Of a stretch of DNA of 64,000 nt, positions 48,926 to 56,310 are shown piece by piece. The translations under genes were made by a program, and so were the position numbers. A model generated the notes under the pieces. It ran no database searches and was not told the origin of the DNA. It saw nothing but the letters and a program-made list of their open reading frames with translations. Every line of letters starts with the position of its first letter. The first letter of the stretch is position 1. This DNA is from DATJGR01 sp041739525 (GTDB lineage: Bacteria; Pseudomonadota; Gammaproteobacteria; Pseudomonadales; Azotimanducaceae), in NCBI GenBank assembly GCA_041739525.1, contig JBGSNQ010000009.1, positions 62,001 through 126,000 on the forward strand. Reading direction: 5' to 3'.

Positions 48926-49516
48926 TTACGGTTGCGTGACTGTGTCGCGTATCGCTACACACAACACCGCACCGTTCTCGACCAACCGGTGCAGCACCGG
49001 TGCATCGACGATGTTTGCCACGTGGATGCCTTCACCGGCGCGAAGGATCTCGTCCGGATGCCGTGCAGTTCCCAACGCGAACTCGCCTGTCAGCACGAGC
49101 GCGATGCTATAACCGCCCTTCAGCACCGCCGAACCGTGGACATGTGCAGCGGCAGCCGAGACGTCGCGTCGCGCAATGACGTTGCACGCGCGCACCGGTC
49201 CGTCGATCAGCGTCACGTGCAAGGTCGCTTCGCCGGGGAACACCACGCTGTTGCCGATGCGCGTCAGTCGCATCGTGCCGGAGACTCCCTTCAGAACGAT
49301 GCCGCGACCTTCTATCAGCGTGAGTTGCCGGTCCATTCCGGGAAACGTCGAGAACGGCCCGTTTTGCGTGATGTCGGCAATGCTGATGCGCCAATTCCAC
49401 TCACGCGTGTGTGTACCACCGCCGGTGGCAACGGTTCGCGTAATGCCTGCGCCGTTGCGCCAGGGTTCTGTCGGAAGCCGGTCGATCGAAAACCGTCGAA
49501 CGCCCGGCTGCGTCAG
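48926..49516 (-). CDS. hutD: HutD/Ves-family cupin-like protein, apparent CTG start
   Basis: 196 residues if translation begins at the CTG at 49516. The frame has no ATG, GTG or TTG between the preceding in-frame stop and residue 60, where an ATG (49336) would remove the conserved first third. The upstream sequence encodes the standard HutD N-terminus: VRRFSIDRLPTEPWRNGAGI, TRTVATGG and WNWRISIADITQNGPFSTFPG. Later come GMDRQLTLIEGRGIVL and the second cupin half (FPGEATLHVTLIDGPVRACN). The CTG overlaps the stop of the oxidoreductase gene (CTGA) and has GGAG seven bases upstream. HutD proteins accompany histidine-degradation genes; a regulatory or ligand-binding role is suspected but unproven. 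Confidence 0.8.
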   Translation of the reverse strand: MTQPGVRRFSIDRLPTEPWRNGAGITRTVATGGGTHTREWNWRISIADITQNGPFSTFPGMDRQLTLIEGRGIVLKGVSGTMRLTRIGNSVVFPGEATLHVTLIDGPVRACNVIARRDVSAAAAHVHGSAVLKGGYSIALVLTGEFALGTARHPDEILRAGEGIHVANIVDAPVLHRLVENGAVLCVAIRDTVTQP

Positions 49517-50709
49517 GACACGGCTCCAACGCCGTACTTACCGGTGAGCAGTTGACCGGTTCGGAACCGCTCGAGCGCATACGGCACCAGCGATACGTCG
49601 GTGGCGAGACCCAGCGCTGCTTGTGCAAGCACGCGGCCGACCCAGGGCGACAGTTTGAAGCCGTGTCCGGAGAACCCGTAGGCAACGAGCAGACCCTGAA
49701 CGTCGGGCACGCGACCAAGGACCGGATTCCAATCCGGGGTCACGTCGTAGACTCCCGTCCACGACGACGCGAGGTCTGCGGTTTCATACGACGGAAAACG
49801 TTCGGCGACCTGCGCGCCGACATCGAGCACGTAATCCATCGATATCGGTCCTTGTTCGTTGCTCGGTTCGCTGAGCGTTTCGCCCGATACACCTTCGCTC
49901 ACCAGCATCTGTGAGCCGCCATAGCAGCGGCAGTACAACATCCCGGCAGAGCCCAGATCTTTGTACACGGGCATGCGCGGCGTATACGCCTGCGGTCCGC
50001 GCAGCGCGAGCACCGCGTGTCGCTCTGCGCTCACCGGAGACGCAATACCCGTCCAGCGTTCGATGTCGCGCGCCCAGATGTTCTGCGCGCTGATCACCGT
50101 GTCGCTCGTGAATCGACCTCGCGCGGTTTCCACACCGACGACACGGCCGCCGTTGGATCCGCTGTCGCGAAGTAATGTCTGTACCTCCTCGCCTTCGACA
50201 ATCCTGACACCGAGCCGGCGCGCCGCCTTTGCAAACGCACTCGCAACCAGATACGGATCGGCGAATCCGGCGTCAGGTTCGTAACCGATCAACGCCGCAT
50301 CGTCGAAGCGCGCAATCGGCAGCAGTTCGCTTGCCTGTTGCGCGTCGAGTTGATCCACCGTGATGCCCTGCCGCCGCTGCCCTTCCAGCCCTTCGCGCAG
50401 TGCAGAGAGCTTCGGCCCCTCCGGCGATGCGATCAGATATCCGCATTGCACGAGTCCCGCCGAGGCTTCGGGATCGCCCACGTACTCGGCGAAGTTCTTG
50501 AATACTCCCCACGAGGCGAGCGCGAGTTCGACGTTCTCCGCCACCGTGTAGTGGGTGCGCAGAATGCCCGACGACTGCGACGTGGTGCCTGCGCCGATCT
50601 GGGTGCGATCGAGCACCAGTACGCGCGTCGCACCAAAGCGCGCGAGGTGGTACGCGACCGAACAGCCGATCACGCCGGCGCCGATCACGATGGCGTCGAA
50701 GCTTTGCAT
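49513..50709 (-). CDS. FAD-dependent amine/amino-acid oxidoreductase (DAO family, sarcosine-oxidase-β-like)
   Basis: 398 residues from the ATG at 50709. The N-terminus is a Rossmann FAD site (FDAIVIGAGVIGCSVAYHLA followed by RVLVLDR), then GAGTTSQSSGILRTHY, the typical DAO-family flavin loop. The C-terminal flavin-binding part reads WTGVYDVTPDWNPVLGRVPD and LLVAYGFSGHGFKLSPWVGR. It resembles the β subunit of sarcosine oxidase and the related N-methylglutamate dehydrogenase subunit, enzymes that oxidise N-methyl amino acids; D-amino-acid or proline-type substrates are also possible. No α, γ or δ subunit genes are present. It shares a 134-base divergent promoter region with hutG. Confidence 0.85.
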   Translation of the reverse strand: MQSFDAIVIGAGVIGCSVAYHLARFGATRVLVLDRTQIGAGTTSQSSGILRTHYTVAENVELALASWGVFKNFAEYVGDPEASAGLVQCGYLIASPEGPKLSALREGLEGQRRQGITVDQLDAQQASELLPIARFDDAALIGYEPDAGFADPYLVASAFAKAARRLGVRIVEGEEVQTLLRDSGSNGGRVVGVETARGRFTSDTVISAQNIWARDIERWTGIASPVSAERHAVLALRGPQAYTPRMPVYKDLGSAGMLYCRCYGGSQMLVSEGVSGETLSEPSNEQGPISMDYVLDVGAQVAERFPSYETADLASSWTGVYDVTPDWNPVLGRVPDVQGLLVAYGFSGHGFKLSPWVGRVLAQAALGLATDVSLVPYALERFRTGQLLTGKYGVGAVS

Positions 50710-50736
50710 CCTGTGTCCCGCCGCTCGATTCCGAAG

Positions 50737-50752
50737 CGGCACAGAAATTGAA
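50737..50752 (+). promoter_or_regulatory. Weak σ54-like sequence upstream of hutG
   Basis: CGGCAC (50737-50742), five bases, TTGAA (50748-50752). The -24 half matches the TGGCAC consensus except the first base, but the -12 half has TTGA instead of TTGC. It lies about 90 bases before the hutG start. A good match is seen 950 bases downstream before amt, which makes this weak copy worth noting but not certain. Confidence 0.2.
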
Positions 50753-50843
50753 AGGCTCTTCAAAAAGAGGTCGGGGAACGATTAACGACTGTGTTCGTCC
50801 ATTCAGTTGCGACTCATGCAGTTGTCATGCCGGGGGAATCTCG

Positions 50844-51653
50844 ATGAACGACATCAACGCATTCACACACACGCTGCGCCGCGGCAATGCACCTCTACTG
50901 ATCTCCATTCCACATCTCGGCACCTGGATTCCGCACGAGGTGCGCGCGCAGATGACCGATGCAGCGGAGCTGCGCCGGGACACCGACTGGCATCTCGATC
51001 GGCTCTACCAGTTCGCTACCGAACTCGACGCGACGGTGTTGCAGGCGCGCATGTCGCGCTACGCCGTCGACCTCAATCGGCCGCCGAACGACGCGAGCCT
51101 TTATCCCGGGCAAATCACCACGGGACTGTGCCCTACCGAGACATTTCACGGGCAACCGCTGTATCTGACGGGTTGCAGCGTAGCCGCGGAAGAGCGGGAG
51201 CGCCGCGTGCGCAACTACTGGCTGCCGTACCACACCGCGTTGCAGGCGGAGCTCGACCGATTGCGCGCAGGGCACGGCGCCGTGCTGCTTTGGGATGCGC
51301 ACTCGATCGCGAGTCGGGTGCCTCGACTGTTCGACGGCCGCCTTCCCGATTTCAATTTCGGCACCGATGACGGCCGCACCTGTGCACCTTCGTTAGTAGA
51401 CAGCGTTCTCACCGCCGCCCAGGCGCATCCGTTCGGTCAGGTGCTGAACGGGCGCTTCAAGGGGGGCTACATCACGCGCCACTATGGTGCGCCCGTGCAC
51501 GGTATTCATGCACTGCAGCTCGAAATGTGTCAGTGCCTATATATGAGCGAGACCCCGCCGTTCGACTATTGCGAAGAAAGCGCCATACCCGTGCAGCGCG
51601 CGTTGCACGCCATGCTCACAGCCGCCCTCGCACACTTACCTCGCCTTGCTTGA
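50844..51653 (+). CDS. hutG: N-formylglutamate amidohydrolase (deformylase)
   Basis: 269 residues from the ATG at 50844 with GGGGGA upstream. The FGase family pattern is clear: APLLISIPHLGTWIPHEVRA, RRDTDWHLDRLYQFATELD (metal-binding acidic/His pair), YAVDLNRPPNDASLYPGQI, LLWDAHSIASRVP and FKGGYITRHYGAPVHGIHAL followed by QLEMCQCLYM. In histidine degradation by the formiminoglutamate route, HutG splits N-formyl-L-glutamate to formate and glutamate with a divalent metal. hutH, hutU and hutI are not in the window. The gene reads into the amt region and may be co-regulated with nitrogen genes. Confidence 0.92.
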   Translation: MNDINAFTHTLRRGNAPLLISIPHLGTWIPHEVRAQMTDAAELRRDTDWHLDRLYQFATELDATVLQARMSRYAVDLNRPPNDASLYPGQITTGLCPTETFHGQPLYLTGCSVAAEERERRVRNYWLPYHTALQAELDRLRAGHGAVLLWDAHSIASRVPRLFDGRLPDFNFGTDDGRTCAPSLVDSVLTAAQAHPFGQVLNGRFKGGYITRHYGAPVHGIHALQLEMCQCLYMSETPPFDYCEESAIPVQRALHAMLTAALAHLPRLA

Positions 51654-51701
51654 TTCGGGCCGCGTAGGCGATCGCGCCTTCGAGTCACGAGCGCGAGTCA
51701 C

Positions 51702-51717
51702 TGGCACGCTTGTTGCT
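51702..51717 (+). promoter_or_regulatory. σ54 (RpoN) promoter of the ammonium transporter gene
   Basis: TGGCAC (51702-51707), GCTTG, TTGCT (51713-51717) is a full match to the σ54 -24/-12 consensus, with GG and GC exactly ten bases apart. It lies 75 bases before the amt start. In enterobacteria and many proteobacteria amt and glutamine synthetase genes are switched on by NtrC with σ54 under nitrogen limitation, so the whole amt-glnT-glx series is probably controlled this way. Confidence 0.85.
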
Positions 51718-51743
51718 CCGCTCCCCTGAGCCAACTCGATTTT

Positions 51744-51770
51744 CTGTATTCACGTAACTCTGTATTCACG
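51744..51770 (+). repeat. 11-bp direct repeat in the amt leader
   Basis: CTGTATTCACG occurs at 51744-51754 and again at 51760-51770, 16 bases apart, just after the σ54 promoter and before the ribosome site of amt. It would be in the 5' leader of the mRNA. No function is known. Confidence 0.6.
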
Positions 51771-51791
51771 CAAAAAAGGGGATTGCCTGAC

Positions 51792-53186
51792 ATGAAGAAA
51801 CTCGTAACTGCGCTTGCGACGGGAAGCGTACTCACGCTGACCTCGCTGGCCGCTTTCGCCGACGAAGTCGTCGCGCCAACCGTCAATAAAGGCGACAGCG
51901 CCTGGATGATCGTTGCAACGCTGCTGGTCATCATGATGGCCGTGCCGGGTCTGCCGCTGTTCTACGGCGGCATGGTGCGGTCGAAGAACATGCTCTCCGT
52001 GCTGATGCAGTCGTTCGTGACGTTTTCGCTGCTCGGCGTGTTGTGGTGCATTTATGGGTACAGCCTCGCCTTCACCGAAGGCAACGCCTTCTTCGGCGGC
52101 TTCAGCAAGATGTTCCTGTTCGGCGTGACACCCGACAGCATGGCCGCGACGTTCAGCAAAGGTGTCGCGATTCCGGAGTACATCTACATCGCATTCCAGA
52201 TGACGTTCGCGGCCATTACGCCGACGCTCATCATCGGTTCGCTGGTCGAGCGCGTGAAGTTCTCCGCCGTGCTGATGTTCATGGTGTTGTGGTTCACGTT
52301 CAGCTACATCCCGATCGCGCACATGGTGTGGTACTGGGCCGGCCCGGATGCCTATACCTCCGCTGATGCTGCCGCGGCCGCAACCGCCACAGCGGGCTTC
52401 CTGTATCAGAAGGGCGCGATCGATTTCGCCGGCGGTACCGTGGTGCACATCAACGCCGCGATGGGAGGCCTCGTTGGCGCCTGGCTGATTGGTCGCCGCG
52501 TCGGCTACGGTCAGGAGCAGATGGCACCGCACAGCCTGACGATGACGATGATCGGCGCATCGCTGCTGTGGGTGGGCTGGTTCGGCTTCAACGTCGGCTC
52601 GAACCTCGAAGCGAACGGTCTCGCCGCACTCGCATTCGTCAACACGTTCCTCGCTACCTGCGCCGCCGTGGTTGCATGGACGCTCACCGAGTGGATGGCA
52701 AAAGGCAAACCGTCGATGCTCGGTGCCGCATCCGGCGCCATCGCCGGTCTCGTTGCGATCACGCCGGCGTGCGGCTTCGTCGGACCGATGGGCGCGCTGG
52801 TCATCGGCCTCGCTGCCGGGTTCGCGTGCTACTGGGGCGTGATCCTCGTGAAGAAGGTGTTCCGCGCCGACGACAGCCTCGACGTGTTCGGCATTCACGG
52901 TGTCGGCGGCATCATCGGTGCGCTACTCACCGGCGTGTTCGTTGCCCCCTATCTCGGCGGAACGGGTGTGTGGGACTACGTCGCGAATGCAGTCGGCGAG
53001 TTCAACATGGCAACGCAGGTGACGAGCCAGCTGTGGGGCGTCGGCGTATCGATCGTGTGGTCCGGCATCGTCGCCTTCCTCGCATACAAACTGGTCGATC
53101 TGACGATCGGGCTGCGCGTATCGGAAGACCACGAACGCGAAGGGCTCGACCTGACGGCGCACGGCGAAAAGGCCTATCACATGTAG
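51792..53186 (+). CDS. amt: Ammonium transporter (Amt family)
   Basis: 464 residues from the ATG at 51792 (GGGGA about ten bases upstream). A signal-peptide-like N-terminus (LVTALATGSVLTLTSLAAFA) is followed by eleven membrane segments. Amt marks: GDSAWMIVATLLVIMMAVPG, LPLFYGGMVRSKNMLSVLMQ, the two pore His residues in GTVVHINAAMGGLVGAWLIG and FGIHGVGGIIGALLTGVFV, and the SNLEANGLAALAFVNTFLA segment. It takes up ammonium across the inner membrane. No glnK (PII) gene is directly next to it. Downstream genes use the nitrogen: the glutamine synthetase starts 121 bases after it. Confidence 0.95.
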   Translation: MKKLVTALATGSVLTLTSLAAFADEVVAPTVNKGDSAWMIVATLLVIMMAVPGLPLFYGGMVRSKNMLSVLMQSFVTFSLLGVLWCIYGYSLAFTEGNAFFGGFSKMFLFGVTPDSMAATFSKGVAIPEYIYIAFQMTFAAITPTLIIGSLVERVKFSAVLMFMVLWFTFSYIPIAHMVWYWAGPDAYTSADAAAAATATAGFLYQKGAIDFAGGTVVHINAAMGGLVGAWLIGRRVGYGQEQMAPHSLTMTMIGASLLWVGWFGFNVGSNLEANGLAALAFVNTFLATCAAVVAWTLTEWMAKGKPSMLGAASGAIAGLVAITPACGFVGPMGALVIGLAAGFACYWGVILVKKVFRADDSLDVFGIHGVGGIIGALLTGVFVAPYLGGTGVWDYVANAVGEFNMATQVTSQLWGVGVSIVWSGIVAFLAYKLVDLTIGLRVSEDHEREGLDLTAHGEKAYHM

Positions 53187-53252
53187 TCGCGCGGACATCC
53201 ATCGGGGACACGGATGTGCCCCGTCTTCGCGTGTCGAAAGGCGGAGTCGAAC

Positions 53253-53277
53253 ACACGGGCGCCGCGGGCGCCCGTGT
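53253..53277 (+). terminator. Strong hairpin between amt and glnT, partial terminator
   Basis: An 11-base perfect stem (ACACGGGCGCC at 53253-53263, GGCGCCCGTGT at 53267-53277) with a GCG loop is followed by CGTTTCTG. The U-tract is poor, so transcription would be reduced, not stopped, between amt and glnT. It may instead protect the 3' end of the amt message. Confidence 0.55.
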
Positions 53278-53307
53278 CGTTTCTGAACCACTCAACAGAG
53301 GATCACC

Positions 53308-54714
53308 ATGAACGCGCCTGCACTCTCTACCGGAAACGGCGCCAACGGATACGGCGTCACCGAACTGCCGGCGCCGTTGCGTTTCGAGAACGTTGCAAAC
53401 GCGCAGGCGCATCTGACGGCCAACGGCGTCGGCTACGTGCTTGCGCAGTTCGTCGACATCCACGGCGTCGCCAAAGCGAAATCGGTACCCGTGGCGCATC
53501 TGAATTCGGTGCTGACGGAAGGCGCCGGCTTTGCAGGTTTCGCGATCTGGGGCGTAGGCATCGAGCCACACGGCCCCGACTTCATGGCGCGCGGCGATCT
53601 GCAGACGATTTCGCTGGTACCGTGGCAACCGGGCCTCGCACGTATCGTCTGCGAAGGACACGTCGACGGCAAAGCGTGGCCTTACGACAGCCGCGTACTG
53701 TTGCGCAAACAGATCGCGCGCCTCAGTGCACACGGTTGGACGATGTTCACCGGGCTCGAACCGGAGTTCTCGCTGTTGAAGCGCGGCGTCAGCGGAATCA
53801 TCGAGCCGTGCGACGCAAGCGATACACAAGCAAAGCCGTGCTACGACTACAAAGGTCTGTCGCGTTCGCGCGTGTTTCTCGAGAGATTGTCGAACGCGCT
53901 GCGCGCCACGGGTATCGACGTGTATCAGATCGATCACGAAGACGCGAACGGGCAGTTCGAGATGAACTACACGTACACCGACTGCCTGACGTCGTGCGAT
54001 CACTACATCTTCTTCAAGATGGCGGCCAGCGAGATCGCCAACGAACTCGGCTTGATCTGTTCGTTCATGCCGAAACCGTTCGCAAACCTGCCGGGCAGCG
54101 GTACCCACATGCACGTGTCGATCGGCGACGGCACACGCAACCTGTTCGAAGACAAGAGCGACACCCGCGGGCTGAATCTCTCGAAGCTCGCCTATCAATT
54201 CCTCGGCGGCTTGCTGGCGCATGCACCTGCCATCACCGCGTTGTGCGCCCCCACTGTGAACTCGTACAAGCGGCTCGTGGTCGGCCGCTCGTTGACCGGC
54301 GCGACATGGGCACCGGCGCACATCGCATACGGTGACAACAACCGTTCTGCGATGGTGCGCATTCCCAAAGGGCGACTCGAACTGCGCGTGCCTGACGGTT
54401 CGTGCAATCCATATCTCGCAACCGCAGCGGTGATCGCCGCGGGTCTCGACGGCGTCGAACGCGGGCTCGATCCGGGCGAACCGCGCAACGTGAATCTCTA
54501 TGACTGGAGCCAGGCTGAACTGCATGACGCCGGCATCGGCACGCTGCCGCAGAATCTGAACGAAGCGCTCGACGCGCTGCAGGCCGACGACGTCGTGCGC
54601 AACGCACTCGCGCCGCTAAGCGCCGAGTTTCTGAAATTGAAGCGGATGGAATGGATCGAGTACATGCGCCACGTCTCCGACTGGGAGATCAAGACGTACC
54701 TCGAATTCTTCTAA
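53308..54714 (+). CDS. glnT: Type III glutamine synthetase (GlnT) or γ-glutamylmethylamide synthetase
   Basis: 468 residues from the ATG at 53308 with AGAGGATC upstream. The GS fold is complete: β-grasp N-domain with VLAQFVDIHGVAKAKSVPVA, catalytic part with TGLEPEFSLL, YQIDHEDANGQFEMNY, LPGSGTHMHVSIGDG, NNRSAMVRIPKGRLELRVPD and SCNPYLATAAVIAAGLDG. The length and the short loops fit the GlnT/GmaS type found beside glxBCD-like genes, not the GlnA type with an adenylylation loop. GlnT makes glutamine from glutamate, ATP and ammonia; GmaS uses methylamine instead. Context with an ammonium transporter favours ammonia, while the flavin oxidase nearby leaves methylamine open. Confidence 0.88.
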   Translation: MNAPALSTGNGANGYGVTELPAPLRFENVANAQAHLTANGVGYVLAQFVDIHGVAKAKSVPVAHLNSVLTEGAGFAGFAIWGVGIEPHGPDFMARGDLQTISLVPWQPGLARIVCEGHVDGKAWPYDSRVLLRKQIARLSAHGWTMFTGLEPEFSLLKRGVSGIIEPCDASDTQAKPCYDYKGLSRSRVFLERLSNALRATGIDVYQIDHEDANGQFEMNYTYTDCLTSCDHYIFFKMAASEIANELGLICSFMPKPFANLPGSGTHMHVSIGDGTRNLFEDKSDTRGLNLSKLAYQFLGGLLAHAPAITALCAPTVNSYKRLVVGRSLTGATWAPAHIAYGDNNRSAMVRIPKGRLELRVPDGSCNPYLATAAVIAAGLDGVERGLDPGEPRNVNLYDWSQAELHDAGIGTLPQNLNEALDALQADDVVRNALAPLSAEFLKLKRMEWIEYMRHVSDWEIKTYLEFF

Positions 54715-54724
54715 GAAGCCGCGC

Positions 54725-55633
54725 ATGTGTGGAATCGTTGGGCTGCTGCTGAAGAAGACCGAGTTGCACGATCGACTCGGCGAATTGATGGTGCCGATGC
54801 TCATCGGCATGACGGATCGCGGTCCGGATTCTGCCGGCATGGCGGTGTTCGCGTCGACACTTCCGGAAGGACGCCGCAAGATGAGCCTCTACTCCGGACT
54901 CACAGATGAAGGTGCCGCGTACGACTGGCCGCATCTGATGGAGGAGTTGAACCGCGATCTGGATCTGCACGCGGTGGCCGCGATCAACGGCAACCACGCC
55001 GTCATCACCTTCGATGGTGCAGCGGCGACAGTCAGAAGCTGGATTAAGACACATGCAGCTGCGCTGCATGTGATGTCGGCCGGCCGCACCATGGATCTCT
55101 ACAAAGACGTGGGCTCTCCGGCAGACGTCGCGCAACGCTACGGATTCGCGAAACTGACGGGCAGCCACCTCGTCGGCCACACGCGTATGGCCACGGAGTC
55201 CGCAGTGACGCCGGACCGCGCGCACCCTTTCACGGCCGGCGAAGACTTCTGCCTGGTGCACAACGGTTCGTTGTCGAATCCGAACGCGGTGCGCCGCATG
55301 CTGGAGCCTCGTGGCATCCGCTTCGACACCGATAACGATACGGAAGCAGCGTGTCGCTTCATCGAGTGGAGATTACGCGAAGGCGACTCCTTGCAGACGG
55401 CTCTACAAAGGGGACTCACGGCGCTCGACGGCTTCTACACGTTCCTGATGGGCACGCCGGACGAACTCGCGTTGATTCGCGATCCGTTCGCATGCAAACC
55501 GGCGGTGGTCGCGGAGACGGACGACTACGTGGCGATCGCGTCCGAGTTCCGTTCGCTCGCGCATCTGCCGGACGTGAAGCACGCGCACGTATTCGAGCCC
55601 GCGCCGGAACGGATATACACATGGAAACGCTGA
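54725..55633 (+). CDS. glxB: Class II glutamine amidotransferase domain protein (GlxB/MgsA-like)
   Basis: 302 residues. The protein begins MCGIVGLLL, so Cys2 after removal of Met is the N-terminal nucleophile. Other class II motifs: MTDRGPDSAGMAVFAS, HLVGHTRMATESAVTPDRAH, LVHNGSLSNPNAVRRML and DNDTEAACRFIEWRLREGD. It corresponds to the glutaminase part of glutamate synthase split into a separate protein. It should take the amide nitrogen from glutamine, or the methylamine from γ-glutamylmethylamide, and pass it to the FMN subunit. Ten bases follow the glnT stop, and its end overlaps the next gene by 13 bases. Confidence 0.92.
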   Translation: MCGIVGLLLKKTELHDRLGELMVPMLIGMTDRGPDSAGMAVFASTLPEGRRKMSLYSGLTDEGAAYDWPHLMEELNRDLDLHAVAAINGNHAVITFDGAAATVRSWIKTHAAALHVMSAGRTMDLYKDVGSPADVAQRYGFAKLTGSHLVGHTRMATESAVTPDRAHPFTAGEDFCLVHNGSLSNPNAVRRMLEPRGIRFDTDNDTEAACRFIEWRLREGDSLQTALQRGLTALDGFYTFLMGTPDELALIRDPFACKPAVVAETDDYVAIASEFRSLAHLPDVKHAHVFEPAPERIYTWKR

Positions 55634-56310
55634 GCTTCGATCTGGCGCGCGATACGGTGCGGCAGGTCAACCAACGATTGCACGCGCCCGCCTCCGAACT
55701 GGCCGGACGCGAAGTTCGTATCTTCAATCCCGACGGCGCGCACAACATCGCGGTCGGCTTGAACGCGCCGTTGCAGGTCACCGTGCACGGCCATGCGGGT
55801 TATTACGCGGCCGGCATGAATCAGCTCGCGAAGGTTCTGATCGAAGGCAGCGCGAGCACCGGCGTAGCCGAGAACATGATGAGCGGTTCAGTGCGCGTGA
55901 AAGGCTTTGCGTCGAACGCGGCCGGTGCGTCCGCGCACGGCGGTTTGCTGGTGATCGATGGCGATGCGGGATTGCGTTGCGGGATTTCTCTCAAAGGCGG
56001 CGACATCGTGGTCGGTGGGTCCGTCGGCAGTTTCAGCGGCTTCATGGCGCAAGCCGGAAGGATCGTCATTTGCGGCGATGCCGGCGAGGCGCTCGGCGAC
56101 TCGCTGTACGAAGCAATCATTTACGTGAAAGGCGACATCGCTTCGTTGGGTGCGGACGCCCGCATCGAGCCGCTGCGCGACACCGACGTTGGCGTGCTAC
56201 GCGAACTGCTCGCCGCGGCCGGTCTGAATCACGACGCGCGACAGTTCAAACGCGTCGCCTCGGCGCGGTCGCTGTATCACTGGAACGCCGACGCGGAGCA
56301 GGAATATTGA
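55621..56310 (+). CDS. glxC: GXGXG-domain protein (GlxC/MgsB-like, glutamate synthase C-terminal type)
   Basis: 229 residues from the ATG at 55621 inside the end of the previous gene. It is a right-handed β-helix of the GltB C-terminal GXGXG type: repeated Gly-rich turns as in GSVRVKGFASNAAGASAHG, LLVIDGDAGLRCGISLKG, DIVVGGSVGSFSGFMAQAG and IVICGDAGEALGDSLYEAI. In glutamate synthase this domain is structural and separates the active sites. Here it is an independent subunit, as in rhizobial glxC and in N-methylglutamate synthase. The stop overlaps the TTG start of the next gene. Confidence 0.92.
   Translation: METLSFDLARDTVRQVNQRLHAPASELAGREVRIFNPDGAHNIAVGLNAPLQVTVHGHAGYYAAGMNQLAKVLIEGSASTGVAENMMSGSVRVKGFASNAAGASAHGGLLVIDGDAGLRCGISLKGGDIVVGGSVGSFSGFMAQAGRIVICGDAGEALGDSLYEAIIYVKGDIASLGADARIEPLRDTDVGVLRELLAAAGLNHDARQFKRVASARSLYHWNADAEQEY

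Noticed and set aside
51750..52898. 382-codon minus-strand frame opposite amt
   Set aside because: Rich in His, Glu and Arg without any fold-like pattern; an antisense shadow of the transporter.
53002..54525. 507-codon open frame on the minus strand
   Set aside because: Antisense to glnT, which has complete glutamine synthetase motifs; long shadow frames are normal at this GC content.
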